This document shows positions 6,028-13,706 of a stretch of 15,005 bases of DNA, in pieces. The stretch's first letter is position 1. The number at the start of each line of letters is the position of its first letter. A program made the position numbers and the translations under genes. The notes below the pieces were generated by a model. It saw only the letters and a program-made list of their open reading frames with translations, ran no database searches and was not told where the DNA came from. Source of the DNA: Erysipelotrichaceae bacterium UBA3379 (GTDB taxonomy: Bacteria; Bacillota_I; Bacilli_A; Erysipelotrichales; Coprobacillaceae); the NCBI GenBank assembly GCA_002359025.1, contig DEPZ01000057.1, positions 1 through 15,005 of the forward strand. Direction: 5' to 3'.

Positions 6028-6843
6028 ATGGTACAAATTATTTTATTTTTTGTCATTGTCTTGTTAGGCATTTATGTATTTAAGGCATTTCCTTTTGAAA
6101 AAGGGAATGTGAAAAATTTAGTGATTGCAGCTATTTTTATTATTTTAACTGCAATATTAAAAAGACTCACAATTATGATTCCATTGTTTGGAACAGAAAG
6201 TTTAAAGGTTGGTTTAGAATATATTCCCCTTATGTTAGCAGGATATTTCTTAGCACCAAGTTATGCATTTTTAATAGGATTAGCGAGTGATTTGATTGGT
6301 TTGATATTGGTTCCTACAGGTTTTCCGTTTTTAGGATTTACACTTGTTATGATTTTGGTCAGTGTGATTCCATCACTTGTAAAAAACTATATCGAACATT
6401 ATAAGCAACATCTATCTCAGACATTTGTGAGTCATTTGGCTGAAATCGTCATTGTTTTGATGGGGATTGGTGCAGTCATTTATTTATACTTTTTAAAAGA
6501 AATCAAGATATCAGATACAATGCATACATTAACAATGAGTGCAAAGTTGCCACTTATGATGATATGTATCGTGTTGGTGATTGCATTTATCGTGATTATA
6601 CATATATTAAAATCTAAGATCAGTGAACATCAAGCACATGAATTTTCTGTTTGGATTTTATGTGTAACATTGACTGAACTTGTATGTACATTATGTTTAA
6701 CACCACTCTGGTTGGATATTATGTATGGTATACCGTACTTTGTCTCTTTATGTATTAGAGTGATTAAACTCTGTGCTGTTTTACCTATAGAGATATTTAT
6801 AGGTTATTCATTAATTCAATTATTGAACAGAATTCTAAGATAA
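6028..6843 (+). CDS. ECF transporter S component, FolT-like
   Basis: This is a 271-residue hydrophobic protein with about eight membrane segments. Residues 28-118 read like the core of an ECF substrate-binding (S) component of the FolT group: a first core helix (30-47), the pair LEYIPLMLAGYFLAP (63-77) and LIGLASDLIGLILVPTG (82-98), then FPFLGFTLV (99-107). S components capture a vitamin and work with a shared EcfT/EcfA module encoded elsewhere. Folate is the nearest guess, but the substrate cannot be read from the sequence. At 271 residues it is longer than the usual 160-200, with an extra N-terminal helix (2-19) and a long C-terminal half. No Shine-Dalgarno precedes the ATG, and the frame upstream is closed by TGA at 5992 with no other ATG, GTG or TTG start. 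A terminator separates it from spoVAC. Confidence 0.7.
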   Translation: MVQIILFFVIVLLGIYVFKAFPFEKGNVKNLVIAAIFIILTAILKRLTIMIPLFGTESLKVGLEYIPLMLAGYFLAPSYAFLIGLASDLIGLILVPTGFPFLGFTLVMILVSVIPSLVKNYIEHYKQHLSQTFVSHLAEIVIVLMGIGAVIYLYFLKEIKISDTMHTLTMSAKLPLMMICIVLVIAFIVIIHILKSKISEHQAHEFSVWILCVTLTELVCTLCLTPLWLDIMYGIPYFVSLCIRVIKLCAVLPIEIFIGYSLIQLLNRILR

Positions 6844-6868
6844 CTATGAGGAAACTCATAGTTTTTTT
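6842..6868 (+). terminator. Perfect hairpin terminator after the ECF gene
   Basis: AACTATGAG (6842-6850) and CTCATAGTT (6855-6863) form a perfect 9-bp stem closed by a GAAA tetraloop and followed by a T run. The 5' arm shares the stop codon. AACTATGAGG recurs at 6898-6907, over the spoVAC Shine-Dalgarno. Confidence 0.9.
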
Positions 6869-6914
6869 GTTTAAAAACTAAAAAATGGTAAAGACTAACT
6901 ATGAGGTGACAAAG

Positions 6915-7358
6915 ATGGATAGAAAAGAATATGATGATTTAGCAGATCAATTAAAACCTAAAAATCATATGTTTAAAAATGCATTTTATGCATTTTTATA
7001 TGGAGGTGTTATAGGTATGATTGCGCAAGGGCTATTAGAATTTTATATGTATATATATCATTGCAATCAAAAAGAGGCAACACCTATGATGATTATTACA
7101 TTAGTCTTTATTGCTTGTTTATTAACTGGTTTAGGTCTTTATGATAAGCTTGCGAAAAAAGCAGGTGCTGGAACTTTTATACCCATTACTGGATTTGCAA
7201 ATAGTATGGCAGCCAGTGCAATGGATGCCAAAAGTGAAGGTTTGGTATTAGGGATTGCAAGTAATATGTTTAAACTGGGAGGAACAGTTATTACTTTTGG
7301 AATTGTAAGTTCTTCTTTGTTAGGGGTGATACGATATGTCTTCACGCTTTTTAGGTAA
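6915..7358 (+). CDS. spoVAC: Stage V sporulation protein AC, inner-membrane DPA channel component
   Basis: This 147-residue membrane protein is close to the usual SpoVAC length. GAGGTGA (6903-6909) places the start at 6915. An in-frame ATG at 6885 lacks such a site and adds ten residues. Family features are the N-terminal KPKN segment (14-17), a first membrane helix (about 23-48), a second (58-76), the strongly conserved GAGTFIPITGFANSMAASAM (84-103), and KLGGTVITFG (120-129) in the last helix. In Bacillus, SpoVAC is reported to act as a mechanosensitive channel that releases dipicolinic acid during germination. The operon is normally transcribed in the forespore under sigma-G; I could not find a convincing sigma-G promoter upstream. 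Confidence 0.93.
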   Translation: MDRKEYDDLADQLKPKNHMFKNAFYAFLYGGVIGMIAQGLLEFYMYIYHCNQKEATPMMIITLVFIACLLTGLGLYDKLAKKAGAGTFIPITGFANSMAASAMDAKSEGLVLGIASNMFKLGGTVITFGIVSSSLLGVIRYVFTLFR

Positions 7359-8343
7359 TTCTATGTTATTTGACAATGTATATGTGTTATCAACAGGAAC
7401 AACATGTGGACCATTAGAAAGTCAAGGACCACTAGGAGAATATTTTGATAAAAGTTTTCAAGATTATCATTGTCATGAAAAATCTTTTGAAAAAGCAGAA
7501 CGTACCATGTTAAGAGATGCTTTGGATATTTGTTTAAATAGACAGAAATATAGATATAAAGATGTTGATTTATATTTGGGTGGAGATTTGTTGAATCAAA
7601 TAACAACTGTGAATTATCTTGCTAGAGAATTGCCTTCGCCTTTTGTAGGATTATATGGTGCTTGTTCTAGTTTTAGTTTATCTATGATTATAGCTGCATT
7701 ACTACTAGAAGCGAATTATTTTCAACGTGTTGTCACACTTGTCTCTAGCCATAATGCTACAGCTGAAAGACAATATCGTTATCCAATTGAATATGGTATT
7801 CAAAAAAGAGAGACATCAACTTTTACAGCAACGGGTGGTGTTGCAACATTACTCACAACTCAAAAAACAGATATCAGAGTTGAAGCTTGCACAATAGGAA
7901 GAGTCATTGATTATATGCAAGATGATCCAAATGATATGGGTAGAGCAATGGCACCAAGTGCTTATGATACAATTATGCAACATTTTAAAGATCTAAAACG
8001 TAGTTTTCATGATTATGATATTGTTGTGACAGGTGATTTATCTACTTATGGACATTCATTATTAAAAGAAATGTTACAAAGAGATCATATAGATGTTATG
8101 AATTATCAAGATTGTGGTTGTTTGCTATATGATGTCAATCAACAGGAAGTCTTTCAAGGTGGAAGTGGTTGTGCATGTAGTGCATTAGTCACTATGGGAT
8201 ATTTATATCAAATGTTAAAAGAAAGAAAATATAAACGTATTTTAGTTATTTCTACAGGTGCACTTCTATCTCCTATGATGTCTAGTCAAAAAGAGAGTAT
8301 TCCTTGTGTTGCTCATGCAGTGAGTTTGGAGGTTGTGGAATGA
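7336..8343 (+). CDS. spoVAD: Stage V sporulation protein AD, DPA-binding thiolase-fold protein
   Basis: This 335-residue protein matches B. subtilis SpoVAD along its length: STGTTCGPLESQGPLGEYFDK (19-39), GGDLLNQ (82-88), GACSS with Cys110 (108-112), SSHNATAERQYRYP (137-150), DDPNDMG and AMAPSAYDTI in the middle, and GGSGCACSA and STGALLSP towards the end. SpoVAD is a soluble, membrane-associated, thiolase-like protein that binds dipicolinic acid and is needed for its import into the forespore. The start at 7336 follows AGGGGTGA (7322-7329) and overlaps spoVAC by 23 bases. The full length and all signature blocks suggest a working protein. Confidence 0.95.
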   Translation: MSSRFLGNSMLFDNVYVLSTGTTCGPLESQGPLGEYFDKSFQDYHCHEKSFEKAERTMLRDALDICLNRQKYRYKDVDLYLGGDLLNQITTVNYLARELPSPFVGLYGACSSFSLSMIIAALLLEANYFQRVVTLVSSHNATAERQYRYPIEYGIQKRETSTFTATGGVATLLTTQKTDIRVEACTIGRVIDYMQDDPNDMGRAMAPSAYDTIMQHFKDLKRSFHDYDIVVTGDLSTYGHSLLKEMLQRDHIDVMNYQDCGCLLYDVNQQEVFQGGSGCACSALVTMGYLYQMLKERKYKRILVISTGALLSPMMSSQKESIPCVAHAVSLEVVE

Positions 8344-8690
8344 ATTATATAATGGCATTTTTATTTAGTGGTCTTGTATGTTTTTTAGCACAAATTATCT
8401 ATGATAATACAAAATTAACACCTGGTCATATTACAAGCATATTTGTTGTATTAGGTTCTTTTTTAGATTTGTTTCATATCTATGATGTCTTTATAGATAT
8501 TTTTCATGCAGGAGCATTGATTCCTATTACAAGTTTTGGTCATTCTTTAATGCATAGTGCATTAGAGGCAACGAAAGAATACGGTATATTTGGTATAGCC
8601 ATTGGTATGTTTGATTTAACTGCAGCGGGGATTAGTGCTGCTATTCTCTTTGGATTTTTAGTGGCTGTTATTTTTAAACCAAAATCATGA
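8340..8690 (+). CDS. spoVAE: Stage V sporulation protein AE (SpoVAEb type)
   Basis: This 116-residue membrane protein has the exact size expected for SpoVAEb. TGGAGG (8327-8332) and the ATGA overlap with the spoVAD stop set the start at 8340. An in-frame ATG at 8304 would add a Cys-rich extension with no support. It resembles SpoVAC in design: helices at about 3-21, 30-50 and 92-112, with HAGALIPITSFGHSLMHSAL (56-75) corresponding to the SpoVAC GAGTFIPITGF block. It is part of the inner-membrane dipicolinate channel. The next gene begins at its stop codon (ATGA, 8687-8690). Confidence 0.92.
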   Translation: MNYIMAFLFSGLVCFLAQIIYDNTKLTPGHITSIFVVLGSFLDLFHIYDVFIDIFHAGALIPITSFGHSLMHSALEATKEYGIFGIAIGMFDLTAAGISAAILFGFLVAVIFKPKS

Positions 8691-9955
8691 ATGATTCATA
8701 TGATTTAAAACAACGTATTCTTTATTTTAGAGGAAGACATATATTTTTATGTTATTTAGCGAGTCTTTCGAATGATACATTGATATCAAGGCTGGTAGAA
8801 GGATTAGAACAAAGACAAGGTAGAGATTTATATAATTGTATTCATATGGGTGATGTTGAGGTTGTTAATACAAATGATATAGAAAAAATTCAATATGCTC
8901 TGATGAGTGGTAATAGTGCTATCATTGATGGTGAAAAAACATATATTATGGATACAAAAAACTATCCTAATAGAGCCATCCAAGAACCAGAAACAGAAAA
9001 AAGTGTAAGAGGATCTAAAGATGGATTTAATGAATCCATCTTAAATAATACAGGATTAATTCGTAGACGTATCAAAACACCAGGTTTATGTTTTCATAGA
9101 GAAATCATAGGAACTTATAATCAAATGGATATCGCAGTTGTTTATATTGAAGATAAAGTCGATAAAGTTTTATTAAGCCAAGTTCTAGAACGTATTCATA
9201 ATATACAAAGTGAAGAATTAATTATGAGTGATAGAGCTATGGAAGAAGTGATTCTCGATCAAGGTTATAATCCATTTCCATTAGTCAGATATAGTGAAAG
9301 ACCAGATATTGTAGCTACTCATGTACAACATGGACAAATAGCGATTATATGTGATACATCATCATCAGTGATGATGATACCGACAACTTTATTTGAAATA
9401 TTAGAACATGTAGAAGAACATAGACAAACACCATTAATTGGAACATTTATTAGAATAATGAGATTACTTGCAGTCATACTTTCTTTATATCTTGTACCTA
9501 TATGGATTGTTTCAATACGATTTTTAGAGTGGGATTATAATTTTTTTATACAAGTCTTATTAATGGAGTTATCAATAGAACTTCTTCGTATAGCAACAAT
9601 TCATACACCAGTTCAACTTTCTAGTGCAATGGGGTTGATTGCTGCATTGTTACTGGGACAGTTTGCAATCGACTTAGGATTTTTTACACAAGAGATCTTA
9701 TTGTTTTGTGCAATTAGTTCTATAGGTGGTTTTGCGACACCAAATTACGAACTTTCATTAACGAACAAATATATTAAGTTTATGATGATTATAAGTATTA
9801 TGTTTTTGAATATATATGGGTTTGTATTATTTAATTTATTTTTACTGATTTATCTTATCAGATTAAAACCTTTTGGTGTTTGTTATTTGTATCCATTAAT
9901 TCCTTTTAATTATAAAGCTATGAAACAATTTTTAATACGTAATCCTAAAGTCTAA
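8687..9955 (+). CDS. spoVAF: Stage V sporulation protein AF, GerA-type A-subunit paralogue
   Basis: This 422-residue protein aligns with B. subtilis SpoVAF. The soluble N-terminal part (1-255) has AIIDGEKTYIMDTKNYP (78-94), VRGSKDGFNESI (107-118), LIRRRIKTP (124-132) and NPFPLVRYSERPD (195-207), which mark the GerA/SpoVAF family. The membrane part (about 257-395) ends with LYPLIPFNYKAMKQF (401-415). SpoVAF is linked to spore germination and, with the spoVA channel, to dipicolinate release. The protein is about 70 residues shorter than the B. subtilis one, lost mainly at the N-terminal end, between membrane helices and in the C-terminal tail. Core motifs remain. The start overlaps spoVAE by 4 bases and has no clear Shine-Dalgarno, so it probably depends on re-initiation. 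Confidence 0.9.
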   Translation: MNDSYDLKQRILYFRGRHIFLCYLASLSNDTLISRLVEGLEQRQGRDLYNCIHMGDVEVVNTNDIEKIQYALMSGNSAIIDGEKTYIMDTKNYPNRAIQEPETEKSVRGSKDGFNESILNNTGLIRRRIKTPGLCFHREIIGTYNQMDIAVVYIEDKVDKVLLSQVLERIHNIQSEELIMSDRAMEEVILDQGYNPFPLVRYSERPDIVATHVQHGQIAIICDTSSSVMMIPTTLFEILEHVEEHRQTPLIGTFIRIMRLLAVILSLYLVPIWIVSIRFLEWDYNFFIQVLLMELSIELLRIATIHTPVQLSSAMGLIAALLLGQFAIDLGFFTQEILLFCAISSIGGFATPNYELSLTNKYIKFMMIISIMFLNIYGFVLFNLFLLIYLIRLKPFGVCYLYPLIPFNYKAMKQFLIRNPKV

Positions 9956-9973
9956 AGACTATAGGATTTTTCT
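9941..9973 (+). terminator. Terminator of the spoVA operon
   Basis: AATCCTAAAGTC (9941-9952) pairs with GACTATAGGATT (9957-9968) over 12 positions with one A-A mismatch and a TAAA loop, followed by a T run. The spoVAF stop codon lies in it. Confidence 0.85.
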
Positions 9974-10018
9974 TTTTATTTGTCATTTTGTATGTTATAG
10001 TAGTTAAGGGTGAATGAA

Positions 10019-10819
10019 ATGGAAAAATTAATCATGTTAGGTACTGGAAATGCCGGAGTTGTTGATTTGTATAATACATGTTTTGCTTTAAAACATGGTC
10101 AAGAATATATACTTGTTGATGCAGGTGGAGGTAACCGTATATTGAAACAGTTACAATTAAAGAATATCTCTTTAACTGATATTCACTATGCGATTGTGAC
10201 ACATGCACATACTGATCATATCTTAGGGATGATATGGATTTATCGTATGATAGGTAGTTTGATGGTATCGAAGAAGTATCAGGGAGATTTGACAATCTAT
10301 TGCCATGATGAAGTTAAGGAAACATTATGTATGATGATTGAAAGAATGCTGCCTTTAAAACTACAAAAATTACTCAATGAGCGCATCTTTATACAAGAAG
10401 TCAAAGATCATGAAGTTATTGATATCTTAGGTGTAGAAACAACATTTTTAGATATTGCTTCTACAAAAATGAAACAATTTGGCTTTAAAATGAAGTTGGA
10501 AAAAGGAAATTTTGTATGTCTAGGTGATGAACCATGTGCAAAGCATTTAGAAGCAGAAGTCAAAGATGCATATTTCTTATTACACGAAGCATTTTGTTTA
10601 TATGGTGATAGAGAAATCTATCAACCATATGAAAAACATCATTCCACTGTCAAAGAAGCAAGTGAATTAGCACAAAAACAAAATGTTCAAAATTTGGTTC
10701 TTTATCATACAGAAGAACATCTTCAAGAACAAAGAAAAGCATGTTATCTTAAAGAAGCAAAACAATATTTTTTACATAACGTTTATGTACCAGATGATTT
10801 AGATGAAATTGATTTATAA
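10019..10819 (+). CDS. RNase Z-like metallo-beta-lactamase-fold hydrolase
   Basis: This 266-residue protein opens with LIMLGTGNAG (4-13) and contains DAGGGNRIL (34-42) and the metal motif THAHTDH (61-67: His62, His64, Asp66, His67). Later it has the CLGDEP block, equivalent to the bridging Asp, then LLHEAF, KHHSTVKEASELA (the HSTxxEAxxxA block of the RNase Z/arylsulfatase group) and a final LVLYHTEEH. That order fits COG1234-type MBL proteins. The His that usually follows the first lobe, before the GY/GF strand, is not visible around DIASTKMKQFGF, so one zinc ligand may differ and tRNA 3' processing is not assured. The ATG at 10019 is preferred, since TAAGGGTG (10005-10012) sits six bases upstream; a GTG at 10010 overlaps that site. 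It is followed 12 bases later by the desulfidase gene, and the two are probably co-transcribed. Confidence 0.75.
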   Translation: MEKLIMLGTGNAGVVDLYNTCFALKHGQEYILVDAGGGNRILKQLQLKNISLTDIHYAIVTHAHTDHILGMIWIYRMIGSLMVSKKYQGDLTIYCHDEVKETLCMMIERMLPLKLQKLLNERIFIQEVKDHEVIDILGVETTFLDIASTKMKQFGFKMKLEKGNFVCLGDEPCAKHLEAEVKDAYFLLHEAFCLYGDREIYQPYEKHHSTVKEASELAQKQNVQNLVLYHTEEHLQEQRKACYLKEAKQYFLHNVYVPDDLDEIDL

Positions 10820-10831
10820 GGGGATTAGAAA

Positions 10832-12097
10832 ATGGATGAACGTATTTACTCTACATATGTACAGATATTAAAAGAAGAACTTGTTCCAGCAATGGGATGT
10901 ACGGAACCAATTGCGTTAGCATATTGTGCAAGTTTGTGTCATGATCTTTTGGATGATGATATTGTGAGTGTTCATATAGGTGTTAGTGGTAATATTATTA
11001 AGAATGTAAAAAGTGTGATTGTTCCTAATACAGATGGTTTAAAAGGTATTGAAGCAAGTGTTGCTGCTGGTATTGTTGGCGGAGATAGTCAAAAAGTGTT
11101 AGAAGTTATTTCTCATGTTACTGCAAAGCAAAAAGAGAATATGAAAGTCTTTCTAGAAACAATTCCTATGAAAGTAGAGCCATTAGAAAGTGATTATGCT
11201 TTAGACATAGAAATAACAATTCAAGGTAAAAATCATACAGCAAAAGTAAGAATTGCAGGATATCATACCAATGTCATATTAAAACAAAGAGATCAACAAA
11301 CTCTCTTTGAATCAGGTGTTATGAATAAAGATGTATCTACAACTGATAGAAGTTTACTTTCAATTGAAAATATCTGTGAATTTGCTAATATTGTTCAATT
11401 AGATGATGTCAAAGATGTTTTAGAAAGACAAATTGCATATAATATGGCAATTGCTAAAGAAGGACTAACACATGATTGGGGTGCTAATATTGGTAAAATT
11501 CTATTAAAGACTTATGGCGATGATGTCAAAACAAAAGCCAAAGCTTATGCAGCGGCTGGTAGCGATGCCAGAATGAGTGGATGTGAATTACCAGTAATTA
11601 TCAATTCAGGAAGTGGTAATCAAGGAATGACAGCTTCACTTCCAGTTATTGTCTATGCTTTAGAAGAAAAGAAATCTCATGATTTATTATTAAGAGCATT
11701 GGTTGTTTCTAATTTATGTACAATCCATCAAAAAACAGGGATAGGGAGACTCTCTGCCTATTGTGGAGCTGTCAGTGCTGGTATTGGTGCAGGGTGTGGT
11801 ATTGCATATTTAGATGGTGGAGATTATAATGCGATTGCTCATACCCTTGTTAATGGTATTGCAATTGTTTCTGGTATTGTTTGTGATGGTGCAAAACCTT
11901 CATGTGCTGCAAAAATCGCTTCAAGTGTTGATGCTGGTATATTGGGATATTATATATATAAGAATAATTGTGAGTTTAAGGGTGGAGATGGTCTTGTCTG
12001 CAAGGGTGTAGAGAATACAATCCGTAATATAGGAAGATTGTCTCAAGAAGGTATGAAAGAAACTGATAAAGAAATTATTAAAATAATGTGTGGTTAA
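10832..12097 (+). CDS. cyuA: L-cysteine desulfidase, CdsB/CyuA family (UPF0597)
   Basis: This 421-residue cytoplasmic protein of the UPF0597/CdsB family (relatives: E. coli YhaM/CyuA, Methanocaldococcus CdsB) breaks L-cysteine down to pyruvate, ammonia and sulfide with an oxygen-sensitive 4Fe-4S cluster. Landmarks are LVPAMGCTEPIALAY (17-31), SGNIIKNVKSVIVPNT (52-67), GSDARMSGCELPV (243-255), NSGSGNQGMTASLPV (258-272), AYCGAVSAGIGAGCG (309-323) and VCDGAKPSCAAKIASS (350-365). Cys23, Cys311, Cys351 and Cys358 reproduce the 40- and 7-residue spacings of the cluster ligands I recall for CdsB (Cys25, 282, 322, 329). GGGGATT precedes the ATG. It shares a unit with the MBL gene and ends in a perfect hairpin. 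Related paralogues may act on L-serine, so the substrate is likely rather than proven. Confidence 0.85.
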   Translation: MDERIYSTYVQILKEELVPAMGCTEPIALAYCASLCHDLLDDDIVSVHIGVSGNIIKNVKSVIVPNTDGLKGIEASVAAGIVGGDSQKVLEVISHVTAKQKENMKVFLETIPMKVEPLESDYALDIEITIQGKNHTAKVRIAGYHTNVILKQRDQQTLFESGVMNKDVSTTDRSLLSIENICEFANIVQLDDVKDVLERQIAYNMAIAKEGLTHDWGANIGKILLKTYGDDVKTKAKAYAAAGSDARMSGCELPVIINSGSGNQGMTASLPVIVYALEEKKSHDLLLRALVVSNLCTIHQKTGIGRLSAYCGAVSAGIGAGCGIAYLDGGDYNAIAHTLVNGIAIVSGIVCDGAKPSCAAKIASSVDAGILGYYIYKNNCEFKGGDGLVCKGVENTIRNIGRLSQEGMKETDKEIIKIMCG

Positions 12098-12123
12098 CCT
12101 GACAATGTCAGGTTAATCTTTTC
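12094..12123 (+). terminator. Hairpin terminator after the cysteine desulfidase gene
   Basis: TTAACCTGAC (12094-12103) and GTCAGGTTAA (12107-12116) form a perfect 10-bp stem with an AAT loop, followed by TCTTTTC. The stop codon is in the 5' arm. The T tract is short, so termination may be partial. Confidence 0.8.
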
Positions 12124-12132
12124 GTAAATTAT

Positions 12133-12161
12133 ATGAAATTCATATATATTTATGATATAAT
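12133..12161 (+). promoter_or_regulatory. Promoter of scpAB
   Basis: TATAAT (12156-12161) is preceded by TG at 12153-12154, giving an extended -10. ATGAAA (12133-12138) is a partial -35 at a 17-base distance. It lies directly behind the terminator and 23 bases before the scpA start. Confidence 0.6.
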
Positions 12162-12184
12162 TGCCAAAGTGAGAGGGTGATAAC

Positions 12185-12922
12185 GTGAGTTATGAAGTGA
12201 CAATAAATGATTTTCATGGTCCATTAGATCTTTTGCTTCATTTGATTAAAGAAAAAGAAATGGATTTAGAAACGCTAGAAATCTCAGTCATTACTGATCA
12301 ATATCTTGCATATATCAATCAAATGAGTCAAGACCAGTTAGAGTCTATGTCAGAATATCTGGTGATGGCCTCTACGCTCATAGAGATGAAAAGCAAGTTA
12401 TTACTTCCAAATGAAAAAGTTGAATTAGAAGATGATTATCAAGAAGATCCAAGAGAACAATTAATTAAACGCTTAATTGAATATAAAAAATATAAAGATG
12501 TTTTAGAAGATTTAAAAGACTGTTATGCAAAAAGACATGAAGTTTATACCAAAGCTCCAGCAATTATGGATGATTATGTTGTGGACACAACAAAATTAAT
12601 ACCTGATAATTTAGAAGTTTATGATTTGATACGTGCTATGCAAAAGATGTTCCAAAGAAAAATCTTAACAGCACCATTAGAATCAAAGGTGGCTAGGGTA
12701 GAAATCTCTATTGAAGAAAGAAGTCAAGAAATTAGAAATTATTTTCATCTTCATCAAAATCAAAGAGTTGATTTTGAAGATCTCTTTGATGAACCATCAC
12801 GTATATATTTTGTTATTACATTTTTATCAGTACTTGTTTTGGTCAATCAAGATGAATTGTCTATAGAACAAGATGGTAACTTTGAAAAAATTTACTTAAG
12901 GGGGCGAAAAGTGAGTGGATAA
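12185..12922 (+). CDS. scpA: Segregation and condensation protein A
   Basis: This 245-residue kleisin of the bacterial SMC-ScpAB condensin bridges the SMC heads in chromosome segregation. The N-terminal signature VTINDFHGPLDLLLHLIKEK (5-24) is textbook ScpA. It is followed by SEYLVMASTLIEMKSKLLLP (56-75), an acidic, Lys-rich middle (80-130), and a C-terminal winged helix with PSRIYFVITFLSVLVLVNQ (about 204-222). GTG is the start, preceded by GAGGGTGAT (12173-12181). It overlaps scpB by 8 bases, the usual arrangement. Confidence 0.95.
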   Translation: MSYEVTINDFHGPLDLLLHLIKEKEMDLETLEISVITDQYLAYINQMSQDQLESMSEYLVMASTLIEMKSKLLLPNEKVELEDDYQEDPREQLIKRLIEYKKYKDVLEDLKDCYAKRHEVYTKAPAIMDDYVVDTTKLIPDNLEVYDLIRAMQKMFQRKILTAPLESKVARVEISIEERSQEIRNYFHLHQNQRVDFEDLFDEPSRIYFVITFLSVLVLVNQDELSIEQDGNFEKIYLRGRKVSG

Positions 12923-13496
12923 AGAAGAAATATTGAGTATTATAGAAGGTATGTTATTTCTTTCAGGCGATGAAGGTTTAACAATCCAACAAATCGCTTC
13001 TGTATTACAAGTTTCTAAAAAAGAAGCAACGACATACTTAGATGAATTAATTGAAATAATGAATTATCGTACAATCCAAGGTGTAGAGATTGCTAATTTT
13101 GGTGGAGTCTATAAGTTAACAACCCTTGCAAAACATCATGAGTTTTATCAAAGAATGGTTGCTCAAAATGAAAATACCTTATCAAACGCCGCCTTAGAAA
13201 CACTTGCAATTATTGCTTACAATCAACCTATTACTCGTGTGAAAATAGAAGATATTAGAGGAGTAGGATGTGATGCTATGATTAGAAAGTTATTAGCAAA
13301 AGCATTGATTAAAGAAGTAGGTAGAGAAGATTCACCAGGGAAACCAATATTATATGGTGTAACAGATGAATTTATGGATGCATTTTCATTAACATCTTTA
13401 GATGAATTACCTGAATTAAAAGAAATGAAAGAAGACTTTGATGAAGAAGATATCTTTAATACAAAATATACTGAAAATATAGAAACAAACGAATAA
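12915..13496 (+). CDS. scpB: Segregation and condensation protein B
   Basis: This 193-residue partner of ScpA has two winged-helix domains. The first begins IEGMLFLSGDEGL (10-22). The second carries the family signature LSNAALETLAIIAYNQPITR (89-108), followed by IEDIRGVGCDAMIRKLL (111-127) and GKPILYGVTDEFMDAF (142-157). The Glu/Asp-rich tail (about 166-193) is normal. A GTG start follows a G-rich site (AAGGGGGCG, 12898-12906) and overlaps the scpA stop by 8 bases. A terminator follows within ten bases. Confidence 0.95.
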   Translation: MDKEEILSIIEGMLFLSGDEGLTIQQIASVLQVSKKEATTYLDELIEIMNYRTIQGVEIANFGGVYKLTTLAKHHEFYQRMVAQNENTLSNAALETLAIIAYNQPITRVKIEDIRGVGCDAMIRKLLAKALIKEVGREDSPGKPILYGVTDEFMDAFSLTSLDELPELKEMKEDFDEEDIFNTKYTENIETNE

Positions 13497-13505
13497 AGGA
13501 TATGT

Positions 13506-13540
13506 AAAAGAGACTATAAGGTGTAGAAAGTCTCTTTTTT
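13506..13540 (+). terminator. Terminator of scpAB
   Basis: AAAAGAGACT (13506-13515) and AGTCTCTTTT (13529-13538) form a 10-bp stem with a 13-base loop, and the 3' arm runs into T residues. Confidence 0.85.
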
Positions 13541-13549
13541 ACGTTGAGG

Positions 13550-13564
13550 ATGTAAACGCTTTCT
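13550..13564 (+). promoter_or_regulatory. cre site (CcpA operator)
   Basis: ATGTAAACGCTTTCT matches the cre consensus WTGNAANCGNWNNCW at every fixed position. It lies over the -35 region of the next promoter, where CcpA binding would repress. That predicts catabolite repression of the gene at 13707. Confidence 0.65.
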
Positions 13565-13578
13565 ATCGATGCTTTTTA

Positions 13579-13587
13579 TGTTATAAT
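13579..13587 (+). promoter_or_regulatory. Extended -10 promoter of the 13707 gene
   Basis: TGTTATAAT (13579-13587) is an extended -10 element. The -35 region (around TTTCTA, 13560-13565) is poor and overlaps the cre site. The leader to the ATG would be about 110 bases. It contains two GTTAAC palindromes but nothing I recognise as a riboswitch. Confidence 0.55.
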
Positions 13588-13706
13588 AAAATTGAAGATA
13601 AGAATTGTTAACTGTTATTATATTTATTTAAGCCTAAAATAGAAAAAGAAATATAGAACAATGTTAACTTAAAACAAGATAATAATGTAAAGAGAGGTGG
13701 ATTCAA

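Noticed and set aside
7139..7345. 68-codon frame on the - strand inside spoVAC
   Set aside because: It is the complement of strongly conserved SpoVAC coding sequence and has no independent support.
11814..12011. 65-codon + strand frame inside the desulfidase gene
   Set aside because: It is an out-of-frame shadow of the conserved cysteine-rich C-terminal part of CdsB.
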